64,000 nucleotides of DNA from Chitinophagaceae bacterium (GTDB taxonomy: Bacteria > Bacteroidota > Bacteroidia > Chitinophagales > Chitinophagaceae): NCBI GenBank assembly GCA_016719165.1, contig JADKAJ010000002.1:372001-436000 (forward strand), given 5' to 3'. Below are positions 46,848 to 55,231 of the stretch, in pieces (position 1 is the stretch's first letter; every line of letters starts with the position of its first letter). Under the pieces are notes generated by a model. That model did no database searches, was not told the origin of the DNA, and saw nothing but the letters and a program-made list of their open reading frames with translations. The position numbers were made by a program, and so were the translations under genes.

Positions 46848-48884
46848 TCAATAGTTCAGCAGTTTCTGTATGGTTTCATCCAGCCGGGCCTTTGCCATAA
46901 AATTTTGCTCAAGTATAATATTGAATGGGATGGGTGTATCTAAAGAAGCACAACGCATCACCGGGGCATCCAATAAACCAAAACAGTTCTCAGCGATCCA
47001 GGCAGCGATCTCACCGCCGATACCGCCCGTTAATGTATCCTCATGCAATAATAATACACGGCCGGTTCTTTGTACTGCTTCACGGATAGCTAAATAATCA
47101 AGCGGCAACAATGTTCGGAGATCAAGTATATCAATGGAGATTTCAGGATGTTCGGCTGCATAATCTTCGGCCCAATGTACCCCGGCCCCATAGGTGATGA
47201 TAGAAACTTCTTCGCCTTCTCTTACATGTCTTGCTTTACCTATTTCAATTTCATAATACCCAGAGGGTACGGGACCGCTCACTGAACGGTACAAAGCTTT
47301 ATGTTCAAAGAACAGCACGGGGTTCGGATCATTAATAGCAGCGATCAGTAATCCCTTTGCATCCATGGGTGTAGACGGATACACTACTTTTAATCCCGGT
47401 GTATGCACAAACCAGGCTTCATTACTTTGTGAATGAAAAGGACCGGCACCCACACCGCCGCCTGTCGGCATCCGTATCACCACATCTGCATATTGTCCCC
47501 AGCGGTAATGAATTTTTGCCAGGTTATTAATGATCTGGTTAAACCCTACCGTTACAAAATCAGCAAACTGCATTTCCATCATACTCTTGTATCCTTCCAG
47601 CGATAATCCTAATGCAGCTCCAACAATAGCACTTTCACATAATGGTGTATTTCTCACCCTTTCCTTTCCAAACTCATTTACAAATCCTTCTGTTATTTTA
47701 AATGCACCGCCATACTCTGCAATATCCTGCCCCATTAAGATGAGGTTAGGATGTTGCTGCATGGATTGGTGAAGACCTTCTTTAATAGAGTCGATTAGCC
47801 GGAGTTCGGAAGTCGGAAGTCCGATGTCGGAGTTAGAACCCGAATTGTCAATTATTTTAACATCAAACTTCAAACCCCGAACATCGAACTTCTCTGCGTA
47901 AACATCTTCCAGTTCAACTTCCGTATCCGCCACCACCGGTTTTGTAGTGGAACCGATCGCTAATTCACTTTCTATCTTTTCTTTGAACTCATTTCTTATT
48001 GCTGCCACTTTCATTTCGCTCAACACACCTGAACCCAGGAGGAATACTTCAAAGTTTTTAATAGGATCTTTCATTTCCCATAATTTGAATAAATCCTGTG
48101 GCACATACTTGGTACCACTGGCTTCTTCATGTCCTCTCATTCTGAATGTCAAACATTCTATTAAATAGGGCTTTTGATTTTTTATACAGTAATCCCTTAC
48201 ACCTTTTATTGTATCATACACCGATAATATATTATTCCCGTCGATCTGCACTCCCTCCATACCATAACCTTTAGCTTTATCTATTAAGCTGATGCAGCGG
48301 TATTGTTCATTTACCGGCGTACTCAATCCATACCCATTATTTTCAATGATAAAAATTACCGGAAGGTCCCAAACAGCAGCTGTATTCAGTGCTTCATGAA
48401 AATCTCCTTCGCTGGTACCGCCATCACCGGTGAAAGCAAGGGATACCTTTAATGGTGAGCCTGTCGAACCATGACGAAGTTTATACGCCAATGCCACCCC
48501 ATCTGCAATAGCCAGCTGTGGACCCAAATGCGATATCATTCCGCAGATATGATGCTCCCTGTTACCAAAGTGAAAACTTCTTTCTCTTCCCTTGCTGTAT
48601 CCCTCCTGTGCGCCCTGCCACTGCATAAATAATTTGCTCAATGGCATGTTGCGGGTAGTGAAAACGCCCAGGTTACGATGCAGCGGCATGATCCATTCAT
48701 CCTCCTGCAAGGCCAGCGTGGCACCAACAGCAATGGCTTCTTGTCCTATTCCACTAAACCATTTAGAAATTTTTCCCTGTCGCAGCAAGACCAGCATTTT
48801 TTCTTCGATCATGCGGGGCCAGAGGATACTGCGGTAAAAATGAACAAGCTGTTCGTCAGATAAATTCTTGCGGTCGAAGATCAT
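46848..48884 (-). CDS. 2-oxo acid dehydrogenase E1, fused alpha and beta subunits
   Basis: Residues about 1-330 are the alpha part with the thiamine diphosphate motif FTGDGGTSEGDFHEALN ending in IENN. Residues about 360-678 are the beta part (GQDIAEYGGAF, PLCESAIVGAALGLSLEGY, MPTGGGVGAGPFHSQS). It decarboxylates a branched-chain or related 2-oxo acid and passes the acyl group to an E2 lipoyl protein; E2 and E3 are not nearby. The linker (about 333-365) contains FDVRGLKFDVK and is encoded by low-complexity repeated DNA. The fused form is common in Bacteroidota. Branched-chain versus acetoin or pyruvate use cannot be settled by eye. Confidence 0.92.
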   Translation of the reverse strand: MIFDRKNLSDEQLVHFYRSILWPRMIEEKMLVLLRQGKISKWFSGIGQEAIAVGATLALQEDEWIMPLHRNLGVFTTRNMPLSKLFMQWQGAQEGYSKGRERSFHFGNREHHICGMISHLGPQLAIADGVALAYKLRHGSTGSPLKVSLAFTGDGGTSEGDFHEALNTAAVWDLPVIFIIENNGYGLSTPVNEQYRCISLIDKAKGYGMEGVQIDGNNILSVYDTIKGVRDYCIKNQKPYLIECLTFRMRGHEEASGTKYVPQDLFKLWEMKDPIKNFEVFLLGSGVLSEMKVAAIRNEFKEKIESELAIGSTTKPVVADTEVELEDVYAEKFDVRGLKFDVKIIDNSGSNSDIGLPTSELRLIDSIKEGLHQSMQQHPNLILMGQDIAEYGGAFKITEGFVNEFGKERVRNTPLCESAIVGAALGLSLEGYKSMMEMQFADFVTVGFNQIINNLAKIHYRWGQYADVVIRMPTGGGVGAGPFHSQSNEAWFVHTPGLKVVYPSTPMDAKGLLIAAINDPNPVLFFEHKALYRSVSGPVPSGYYEIEIGKARHVREGEEVSIITYGAGVHWAEDYAAEHPEISIDILDLRTLLPLDYLAIREAVQRTGRVLLLHEDTLTGGIGGEIAAWIAENCFGLLDAPVMRCASLDTPIPFNIILEQNFMAKARLDETIQKLLNY

Positions 48885-48970
48885 GAACGTTTGATGTTTA
48901 AAGTTTTACTTCTCAGGTTCAAAGGTAACAGTCAAATAACTTTAATCCTTACACTTCAAACATTAAACTT

Positions 48971-50245
48971 TTACACCACCACTAACTCATAAAAATCTTC
49001 AGGTTGCAGGTATTTTTGTGCAAGGCCCTGCAGCTCTTCGGCTGAGATCGTTTTAATAGTATTGATAGAATCGTAGAAGTATTGCTCCGTCAGTCCATTC
49101 AATATTATGTTCTTCCAGCGGGCAATGATCTGGAAAGGGCCATCAAGATCGCCAAGGATGCCCCCCATCATGTAATTGCGTACTAATAATAATTCTTCTT
49201 CCTCCACCAGTTCTTCGCGGAGATCTTTCATTTCCTTATACACTTCTGTGATGGCTGCTTCACATACATCTTTGCCGGCTTCGGTACTTACCATCCACGC
49301 CGAATGCTGAATATGATTTTGCAGGTAACTGTGTATGCCATAGGTATAGCCTTTGTCTTCCCGGATATTACTCATCAGCCGTGAACCAAAGAAGCCCCCA
49401 AACAATGCATTCAATACCTGTACTTTTAAAAAATCAGGGTGATGACGATTGGGAAATGGCCTGGCTATACGGATAGAGCCCTGTACACCGGCAGCATCAT
49501 TGGTAATTCTAATCTTCTTATCTGTAGCCGGGTGCAAAGCCGGGTACTTTACTTCAACCGGGTTATTGGGAAGGTCGCCAAAAAAACGGTTCATCAGGGT
49601 ATCCAGGTGAGCAGGCAGTTTACCTGCCACAAATAGTATGAGCTTTCCCTGCTGGTAATACTGGCTATAAAAACTTAAGAGCTGGTCTCTTTCCAGTGCA
49701 TCAAATTCTTCGGCACTGCTGTATTTGCCATAGGGATGTTTCTCTCCATATAAATAAGCATCGATCAAACGGCCAGCCACAAAATCACTTTTCTTCAGGT
49801 TCACTTTCAGCCGCTGCTTCATATTCTGCTGGTAAATGGCGAGCTCCTCAGACGGCATGGTGGATTCGGTGATCAGTTCTTTTACCACCGGTAATAACTC
49901 ATCAATATGTTTGGTAAGGCAATGCAGTGTGATAGTAGCTGTTTCATTGTAGCAACTCCGGTTGAGATAAGCACCGTAATATTCAAAGTGCTCATTGATC
50001 TGGAAAGCAGTTCTTTTTGTGGTTCCGTTTCGTAATAAAAAATTGGTGGTGGCAGCCACCAGGTTTTTTTCTTCCTGGGTATTACCGGCAAAGAATACCC
50101 ACTCTGTCAGCATCACTTCTTCTGCACCTGCATCTACAGCATACACTTCCACCCCGTTATCCAAAACAAAATGCTGATATGGTTTAAGGTTCAGTTTAAA
50201 ATTTACGGCATCGACAATTGCGGGTGCCTGTTTCCTGTCTGGCAT
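48971..50245 (-). CDS. M16 family peptidase homologue lacking the zinc motif
   Basis: The start at 50245 (MPDRKQAPAIVDAVNF) fits the family; an upstream in-frame ATG adds 21 atypical residues. The fold is that of M16 peptidases (two halves with YGEKHPYGKYSSAEEFDAL, SIRIARPFPNRHHPDF and FGSRLMSNIREDKGYTYG), but the HxxEH zinc site is absent; the matching region reads NFLLRNGTTKRTAFQINEHF. This is the usual non-catalytic partner, carrying the Arg/Tyr substrate-anchoring segment, in a two-protein M16 enzyme. The catalytic partner is the next gene upstream on the same strand, separated by a 288-base gap that holds a repeat array. Together they should degrade peptides. Confidence 0.92.
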   Translation of the reverse strand: MPDRKQAPAIVDAVNFKLNLKPYQHFVLDNGVEVYAVDAGAEEVMLTEWVFFAGNTQEEKNLVAATTNFLLRNGTTKRTAFQINEHFEYYGAYLNRSCYNETATITLHCLTKHIDELLPVVKELITESTMPSEELAIYQQNMKQRLKVNLKKSDFVAGRLIDAYLYGEKHPYGKYSSAEEFDALERDQLLSFYSQYYQQGKLILFVAGKLPAHLDTLMNRFFGDLPNNPVEVKYPALHPATDKKIRITNDAAGVQGSIRIARPFPNRHHPDFLKVQVLNALFGGFFGSRLMSNIREDKGYTYGIHSYLQNHIQHSAWMVSTEAGKDVCEAAITEVYKEMKDLREELVEEEELLLVRNYMMGGILGDLDGPFQIIARWKNIILNGLTEQYFYDSINTIKTISAEELQGLAQKYLQPEDFYELVVV

Positions 50246-50275
50246 AATGTATTCCTTTCTTTTTAATATCGTTTC

Positions 50276-50520
50276 GGTAATCACCCTTTCCTTCGTTTTG
50301 TTCGTCACCCTTCGGCAAGCTCAGGGTGACATTTTGATTTCGTACTTCACCCTTTCCTTCGTTGCACTCTGATAAAGATTTCGTTAATCACCCTTCGATA
50401 AACTCAGGGTGACAAGATGATTGTCAGGCTGAGCTTGCCGAAGCCGGGTTAGAATTTCATTAGTCTCCCTTCCCTTCGTTGCACTCAGGATAAACTACTC
50501 AGGGTGACGCTATAATTTCT
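50276..50520. repeat. Interspersed repeat array (left copy)
   Basis: This region consists of repeated pieces built on CACCCTTTCCTTCGTT, CACCCTTCGGCAAGCTCAGG, CTCAGGGTGAC and GATAAACTACTCAGG. They include partly palindromic pairs such as the match between TTCGGCAAGCTCAG and CTGAGCTTGCCGAA. Bases 50397-50451 are a perfect 55-base inverted copy of 54383-54437. No reading frame is present. The array separates two M16 genes that normally lie close together. Confidence 0.85.
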
Positions 50521-50533
50521 CTCCTTAGTCAAA

Positions 50534-51772
50534 TCAATTATCCGACAAATAATAGATCGTATTCGAATTTTCAGCCCTGAAAATATTCCGGCTCTCCTGC
50601 AAAATATCTTCGGATGTCACTGTGCCATACTTTTGTAATTCATAATTCATCCACGCCGCATCACCCAGCGTTTCATAATACGCCAGGCTATTAGCCCTGT
50701 TCATCACACTCATATCTTCAAAAGCGATCATGCTTTCCGTTTTATTCTTCACCTTCTGCAGTTCAGCTTCAGGTACCAGTTCTGTTTTCATTTTATCCAA
50801 CTCCTGCTCCACTGCTTTTTCGGCATCATCTATCTTCACTCCTTTTACCAGTTTACCTTCTATCGATAACAAACCATTTTCTGTGCTGCCAAAATGATAA
50901 CATTCTATATTGCTGAACAATTGCTTTTCTTTCACCAGCGACTGGTACAATCTTGATGAACCTCCTCCGCTTAAGATATCTGTCAGCAGATCGGTAATAT
51001 AATATTTCCTGTCGAGGCGGTTTTTAATATGCCATGTTTTATACAACGCATCCAGCGGCACACTGGCTTTAATTTCCAGCTTCCTTGCTTCTGTCTGTTC
51101 AGGCTCCTGCGGCAGGTTACGTTTATATTTTTCTCCGGAAGGAATATCACCAAACCATTTTTCTGCCAATGCTTTTACTTTTTCAACGGTCACATTTCCG
51201 GCCACTACCAGTACTGCATTTACCGGGCGGTAATGTTTAAAGAAAAAAGCCTTTACATCTTCCAGTTGAGCATTTTCAATATGTGATAATTCTTTACCGA
51301 TCGTCATCCAGCGATAAGGGTGCTGTTTGTATGCCAGCTCCCGCATTTTATGCCATACATCCCCATACGGTTTGGTGAGATAATGTTCTTTAAATTCTTC
51401 ACATACCACTTTACGTTGTGTCTCCAGACTTTTATCTTCAAAGGCCAGCGACAGCATACGGTCACTCTCCAGCCAGAAAGCTGTTTCCAGGTTTTCTGCC
51501 GGCAACTGGATATAGTAATTAGTAAGATCGTTGGTAGTATAAGCATTGTTCTCGCCACCGGCCATCTGCAATGGTTCATCATAACTGGGAATATTGACAG
51601 AACCACCAAACATCAGGTGTTCAAACAAATGGGCAAACCCGGTACGGTTGGGATCTTCATCCCTTGCCCCCACATCGTACATGATATCCATTACCGCCAT
51701 CGGTGTACTGAGATCCTGGTGAACGATGACCCGCAAACCATTGGCCAGGGTAAATTTTTCAAACTGTATCAT
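50534..51772 (-). CDS. M16 family zinc peptidase, catalytic subunit
   Basis: The 412-residue protein has the inverted zinc motif HxxEH at His48, Glu51 and His52 (FAHLFEHLMFGG) and a downstream glutamate in VVCEEFKEHY as third ligand. It then has the family's second half (GGGSSRLYQSLVKEKQLF). It cuts short or unfolded peptides in a clam-shell chamber. There is no signal peptide, so the pair would act in the cytoplasm unless exported in an unusual way. With the zinc-less homologue downstream it forms the standard two-gene M16 enzyme. Confidence 0.94.
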   Translation of the reverse strand: MIQFEKFTLANGLRVIVHQDLSTPMAVMDIMYDVGARDEDPNRTGFAHLFEHLMFGGSVNIPSYDEPLQMAGGENNAYTTNDLTNYYIQLPAENLETAFWLESDRMLSLAFEDKSLETQRKVVCEEFKEHYLTKPYGDVWHKMRELAYKQHPYRWMTIGKELSHIENAQLEDVKAFFFKHYRPVNAVLVVAGNVTVEKVKALAEKWFGDIPSGEKYKRNLPQEPEQTEARKLEIKASVPLDALYKTWHIKNRLDRKYYITDLLTDILSGGGSSRLYQSLVKEKQLFSNIECYHFGSTENGLLSIEGKLVKGVKIDDAEKAVEQELDKMKTELVPEAELQKVKNKTESMIAFEDMSVMNRANSLAYYETLGDAAWMNYELQKYGTVTSEDILQESRNIFRAENSNTIYYLSDN

Positions 51773-51869
51773 ACTGGTAATAACAAGTAAAGGAATAGTT
51801 AGTTTTAATAGGTAAAAGTACCGAAAAATGTGGCTGCAGATGCTACCGGTCAGGCCACGAAAGGGAAAA

Positions 51870-53066
51870 TCAGAGAATGCTTCTCACCTTGAATTCAAAA
51901 TCCCTCATCACTCCATCCCTGCGGACGATGATCTTTATTTTTTCATTGGGAACCTGCAGGGCAATTTTATACTGATTCAGGTTTTGTGAAAAATTCTTAT
52001 TTACGGCAATCACTTCGTCCCCTTCTTTCAACCCGCAGGCCTCTGCCGGAGAACCTTTGGCAATATCACCGAGTATTATCCGCCCGCCAATAAGATACAA
52101 TTCCACTCCCGAGTAGGAATAATCGAAAACATCCGAAAAGTGAGTATTGGGGGTAATATAAATATCGCCTTTGGCATAGTTGAGTATCACATTGAAGCGC
52201 CGCAAAATATCATTCCCGAGCAACCCTCCCATATACGGATAGGAAGTAACATTATACACATCATCAAAAACGAAGATGGGCACATTCCTGAATTTATAGG
52301 GTCCCACCCTCACTTCTTTTATAACCGTCAGTTCCATATCAATCTTCCCTCCCAGTCCTTCTCCTTCTTTTACCCAGCGCTTCCTTTTTTTATGGATGAG
52401 AGCACTGTCATCTACAAATTCTCTTGACAATAACAGGCAAAGCCCGGCACCCATATCATATAAGAAACGGGAATAGACCGTTTCAGCATCTCTGACCCGC
52501 AGCGGCTGGGTCACCAACTGGCTGATGGAAGGTTTCAGCAGGTAACCACCTTTGGGATAGCGAAAAGTGCCTTTGGTGAAAAAAGTAAGCTTCATACTGT
52601 CATAGTCCAGCTTCATGATATAACGGCTGAAGACAGAATAACCAATGATGCCATCAATGCGTTCCCCGTAAACGGCCGTCAGTATTTCATAATCATTGAT
52701 ATGAAAATTGAGATTATCGATCGTAAGGCCGGGAAAATGTAACTGGCGGTCATACAGGAAACTCACATTCCTGATACCTGCAATACCCCGGATCGTTCTG
52801 TCAGTAGGAGTGGGCTTCAGCCCGAGATAATCCACTGTTGAAGAATCCAGGGAAATACCGCTGCTGCCGGTATCCAATATGAAATTGAGTGTATCCGGAA
52901 AACTGTCAATTCTTGCCTGCAACAGGACAATACCCCCGGTAAGCTGGTTGAATGAAACGGAAGTAAGGCGCTGGGAAGGCGGTTCAATAAACTCCTCCTG
53001 TGCAGCCAGCGGCGTACCCGCCAGCCACACCAAACACAGGACAAAGCAAGACAATGCTCTCTTCAT
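51870..53066 (-). CDS. Exported retropepsin-like aspartic protease with PDZ domain
   Basis: The start at 53066 gives MKRALSCFVLCLVWLAGTPL, a clear signal peptide; in-frame ATGs farther upstream add a non-signal extension. The first protease half has Asp65 in FILDTGSSGISLD. A second half shows YDMGAGLCLLLS and a structural GGLLGNDILRRF strand. The C-terminal 90 residues are a PDZ domain (ILGDIAKGSPAEACGLKEGDEVIAVN). Such proteins are periplasmic peptidases or binding proteins in Bacteroidota, often of unknown target. It is divergent from mqnC, with a 184-base gap between the start codons. Confidence 0.9.
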   Translation of the reverse strand: MKRALSCFVLCLVWLAGTPLAAQEEFIEPPSQRLTSVSFNQLTGGIVLLQARIDSFPDTLNFILDTGSSGISLDSSTVDYLGLKPTPTDRTIRGIAGIRNVSFLYDRQLHFPGLTIDNLNFHINDYEILTAVYGERIDGIIGYSVFSRYIMKLDYDSMKLTFFTKGTFRYPKGGYLLKPSISQLVTQPLRVRDAETVYSRFLYDMGAGLCLLLSREFVDDSALIHKKRKRWVKEGEGLGGKIDMELTVIKEVRVGPYKFRNVPIFVFDDVYNVTSYPYMGGLLGNDILRRFNVILNYAKGDIYITPNTHFSDVFDYSYSGVELYLIGGRIILGDIAKGSPAEACGLKEGDEVIAVNKNFSQNLNQYKIALQVPNEKIKIIVRRDGVMRDFEFKVRSIL

Positions 53067-53236
53067 ACAGTAAGTCATAAAAAGCATAAAATCATCCACG
53101 GTTCTGATCTTTCTCTTTGCTATGACAGGTATTTTATTCAAAATGATGCAATACAGGCTGCTATTTATTGTAATTAAATGTACTCTATTACCATTCCGGC
53201 ACAAAACCGTTCAACCAATTTCTTGTTATTGAGGTG

Positions 53237-53244
53237 TAACTTTG
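53237..53244 (+). promoter_or_regulatory. Candidate Bacteroidota -7 promoter box for mqnC
   Basis: TAACTTTG fits the TAnnTTTG consensus of the -7 element used by the main sigma factor of Bacteroidota. It lies 6 bases before the ATG at 53251, so transcription would begin at or just before the start codon, giving a leaderless or almost leaderless message. A TTG at 53223-53225 is nearer than the usual -33 spacing, so the upstream half is not convincing. Confidence 0.35.
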
Positions 53245-53250
53245 CCGCTT

Positions 53251-54375
53251 ATGCAGCTAAACGAATTATACGACAAAGCCTCTGCTTTTGGCTACCTGTC
53301 AGTGGAAGAAGGAGTTTACCTCTATCATCATGCCCCCCTGGCCGATTTGATGTTCATCGCAGATGAGCTACGAAAAAAACAGGTGCCGCATGGTAAAGTG
53401 ACCTGGCAGATTGACCGCAATGTGAACACCACCAATGTATGTATCGCCAATTGCAAGTTTTGTAATTTCTACCGCATACCCGGTCATGCCGAAGCCTATA
53501 TCACAGATATGCCCACCTACCGGCAAAAAATAACAGAGACGTTGAAATACGGAGGTGACCAGTTATTATTACAAGGTGGTCATCACCCGGAACTGGGTTT
53601 GCAGTTTTATGTGGATACTTTCCGGCAGATAAAAGAAGAATTCCCGACGATCAAACTGCATGCACTCGGGCCGCCCGAAGTAGCCCATATCACCAAACTG
53701 GAAAAAAGTACGCACCATGAAGTGCTGAAAGCATTGAAAGAAGCGGGTATGGATTCATTGCCCGGAGCCGGTGCCGAAATATTGATTGACAGGGTGAGAA
53801 GATTGATCTCTAAAGGCAAATGTGGTGCACAGGAATGGCTCGACATCATGCATGAAGCACATAAGCTGAACATTACCACTTCTGCCACGATGATGTTTGG
53901 CCATGTGGAAACGATTGAAGAACGGTTTGAGCATTTGGTAAAGATCAGGGAAGTGCAAAGCCGTAAACCGGAACATGCCAAAGGCTTTTTAGCTTTTATT
54001 CCGTGGACCTTCCAGGATGTAGATACACTGCTGGCGAAAATAAGAGGGGTACAAAACTTAACGACAGCAGAAGAATATATCCGCATGATCGCCTTAAGCA
54101 GGATCATGTTGCCGAATGTAAAGAACATACAGGCCAGCTGGCTGACCGTTGGTAAAGAGACAGCTTCAATTTGTTTGCAGGCGGGGGCCAATGATTTTGG
54201 TTCCATCATGATAGAAGAGAATGTGGTGAGTGCGGCCGGTGCCCCGCATCGCTTCACGTATAAAACAATACAGGATGCTATCCGGGAAGCCGGTTTTGAA
54301 CCGCAGCTGCGCAACCAGCAGTATGAGTGGAGAGAAATTCCGGAAACGATCGAAGAGCAGGTAATTGATTATTAA
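53251..54375 (+). CDS. mqnC: Cyclic dehypoxanthine futalosine synthase, radical SAM
   Basis: The 374-residue protein matches MqnC, which closes dehypoxanthine futalosine into its cyclic form in the futalosine route to menaquinone. The radical SAM cluster ligands are Cys64, Cys68 and Cys71 in CIANCKFC. Further family marks are QLLLQGGHHPELGL, LPGAGAEILIDRVR and FIPWTFQD. The ATG at 53251 is chosen; a TTG three codons earlier is possible but overlaps the candidate -7 box. No other mqn gene is in the window, as is usual for scattered pathways in this phylum. Its 3' end abuts the right copy of the interspersed repeat. Confidence 0.95.
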   Translation: MQLNELYDKASAFGYLSVEEGVYLYHHAPLADLMFIADELRKKQVPHGKVTWQIDRNVNTTNVCIANCKFCNFYRIPGHAEAYITDMPTYRQKITETLKYGGDQLLLQGGHHPELGLQFYVDTFRQIKEEFPTIKLHALGPPEVAHITKLEKSTHHEVLKALKEAGMDSLPGAGAEILIDRVRRLISKGKCGAQEWLDIMHEAHKLNITTSATMMFGHVETIEERFEHLVKIREVQSRKPEHAKGFLAFIPWTFQDVDTLLAKIRGVQNLTTAEEYIRMIALSRIMLPNVKNIQASWLTVGKETASICLQAGANDFGSIMIEENVVSAAGAPHRFTYKTIQDAIREAGFEPQLRNQQYEWREIPETIEEQVIDY

Positions 54376-54382
54376 TGATTAT

Positions 54383-54541
54383 TAACCCGGCTTCGGCAAG
54401 CTCAGCCTGACAATCATCTTGTCACCCTGAGTTTATCCTGAGTTTATCCTGAGTGAAACGAAGGAAAGGGTGATAAACGAAATCACGATGTCACCCTGAG
54501 TAGTTTATCCTGAGAGTAACGAAGGAAAGGGTGATAAACGT
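54383..54541. repeat. Interspersed repeat array (right copy)
   Basis: The first 55 bases (54383-54437) are the exact reverse complement of 50397-50451. They are followed by two tandem units of the form TTTATCCTGAG, a few variable bases, then AACGAAGGAAAGGGTGATAA (ending near 54478 and 54540). The same words occur, inverted, in the array at 50276-50520. The array fills the gap between mqnC and the DUF3817 gene. Confidence 0.88.
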
Positions 54542-54567
54542 AAAACAACAAAAACGTACAGCATATA

Positions 54568-54876
54568 ATGAAGAAATCATACAGTACATTCAGAAAAGTT
54601 GCGTTTGCAGAAGGTGTTTCCTTTTTGATCTTATTATTCATTGCCATGCCCCTGAAATATTTTGGCGATATGCCCAAAGCCGTAACCATTGTGGGGAGTT
54701 TGCATGGGATCCTCTTCGTAGCATTTGGTGTATTATCCCTCGATGTAAAAAACAGTTTCAAAAAACCATTCAGCTGGCTGGTCAAAGCCGGCCTGGCCTC
54801 CCTGTTACCCTTCGGCACATTTTATATGGACAGGGAATGGAAAAAGGAAGAGGCCGAGGCGGTTGCGGCTGATTGA
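54568..54876 (+). CDS. DUF3817 small membrane protein
   Basis: The 102-residue product has three hydrophobic segments and the DUF3817 pattern: FRKVAFAEGVSFLILLFIAM at the N-terminus, then PLKYFGDMPKAV, GSLHGILFVAFGV and a C-terminal SLLPFGTFYMDREW. Members are inner-membrane proteins of unknown role, often annotated as integral membrane proteins. It sits between the repeat array and the cassette-like region, with no partner on its strand. Confidence 0.88.
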   Translation: MKKSYSTFRKVAFAEGVSFLILLFIAMPLKYFGDMPKAVTIVGSLHGILFVAFGVLSLDVKNSFKKPFSWLVKAGLASLLPFGTFYMDREWKKEEAEAVAAD

Positions 54877-55231
54877 TCTTCCCTGGTACAGGTTACGATT
54901 GATTATCGAAAGAAAACTGTACCAGCAGTGTAGTATGTATATGTGTTAGCAGCCATTATTAACCGACATATCTTAAAAACAACACTCTGTTATTTGCATG
55001 TGACAAATAAAGATTTAATGAATTTCTTAAGCCCACTTGAAGACATCAAAGATTTTCTATAATTCGCAAGATTATTGGTTGGATTTGCGAAACCCGCCCC
55101 GACCACTTAAAATCTTGAATAAATTGACTTAAGCAACTGAAAGTCAAGCCGACAATTTTATGAGGTCTTCAAATAAAACACTTCGTAGTTTCGCTAATAC
55201 ACACGTTAGCTGGCATTTTACACGACCCTTC
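54877..55231. other. Non-coding spacer, includes first attC-like site
   Basis: No gene is supported in this 355-base stretch. The first 200 bases show nothing clear beyond GTTAGCAGCC near 54951. From 55087 it has the inverted pair GCGAAAC (55087-55093) and GTTTCGC (55186-55192), and it ends in the GTTAGCTGGC box (55205-55214) that complements the box after the next gene. An ATG at 55160 opens a frame through this structure into that gene, but the encoded 24 residues look like a chance extension. Confidence 0.6.
55087..55214. repeat. attC-like recombination site 1 (upstream of cassette A)
   Basis: The outer box GTTAGCTGGC at 55205-55214 is the exact reverse complement of GCCAGCTAAC at 55890-55899, on the far side of the single gene between them. 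The inner pair GCGAAAC/GTTTCGC could form an arm of a folded site. The boxes only loosely fit the classical GTTRRRY consensus, so the call rests on layout. Confidence 0.5.

Noticed and set aside
50276..50520. Repeat array considered as CRISPR
   Set aside because: There are no evenly sized unique spacers; the words are partly overlapping and inverted.
53067..53204. N-terminal extension of the aspartic protease to an earlier ATG
   Set aside because: It would place 46 residues before a clear signal peptide.
53607..54314. Antisense frame of 235 codons inside mqnC
   Set aside because: The plus strand encodes a complete radical SAM enzyme with all motifs; the antisense product is serine- and cysteine-rich without a domain.
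55160..55231. Earlier start codon for the cassette A gene
   Set aside because: The added 24 residues cross the attC-like structure and look unrelated to the rest of the protein; the ATG at 55232 follows the box directly.
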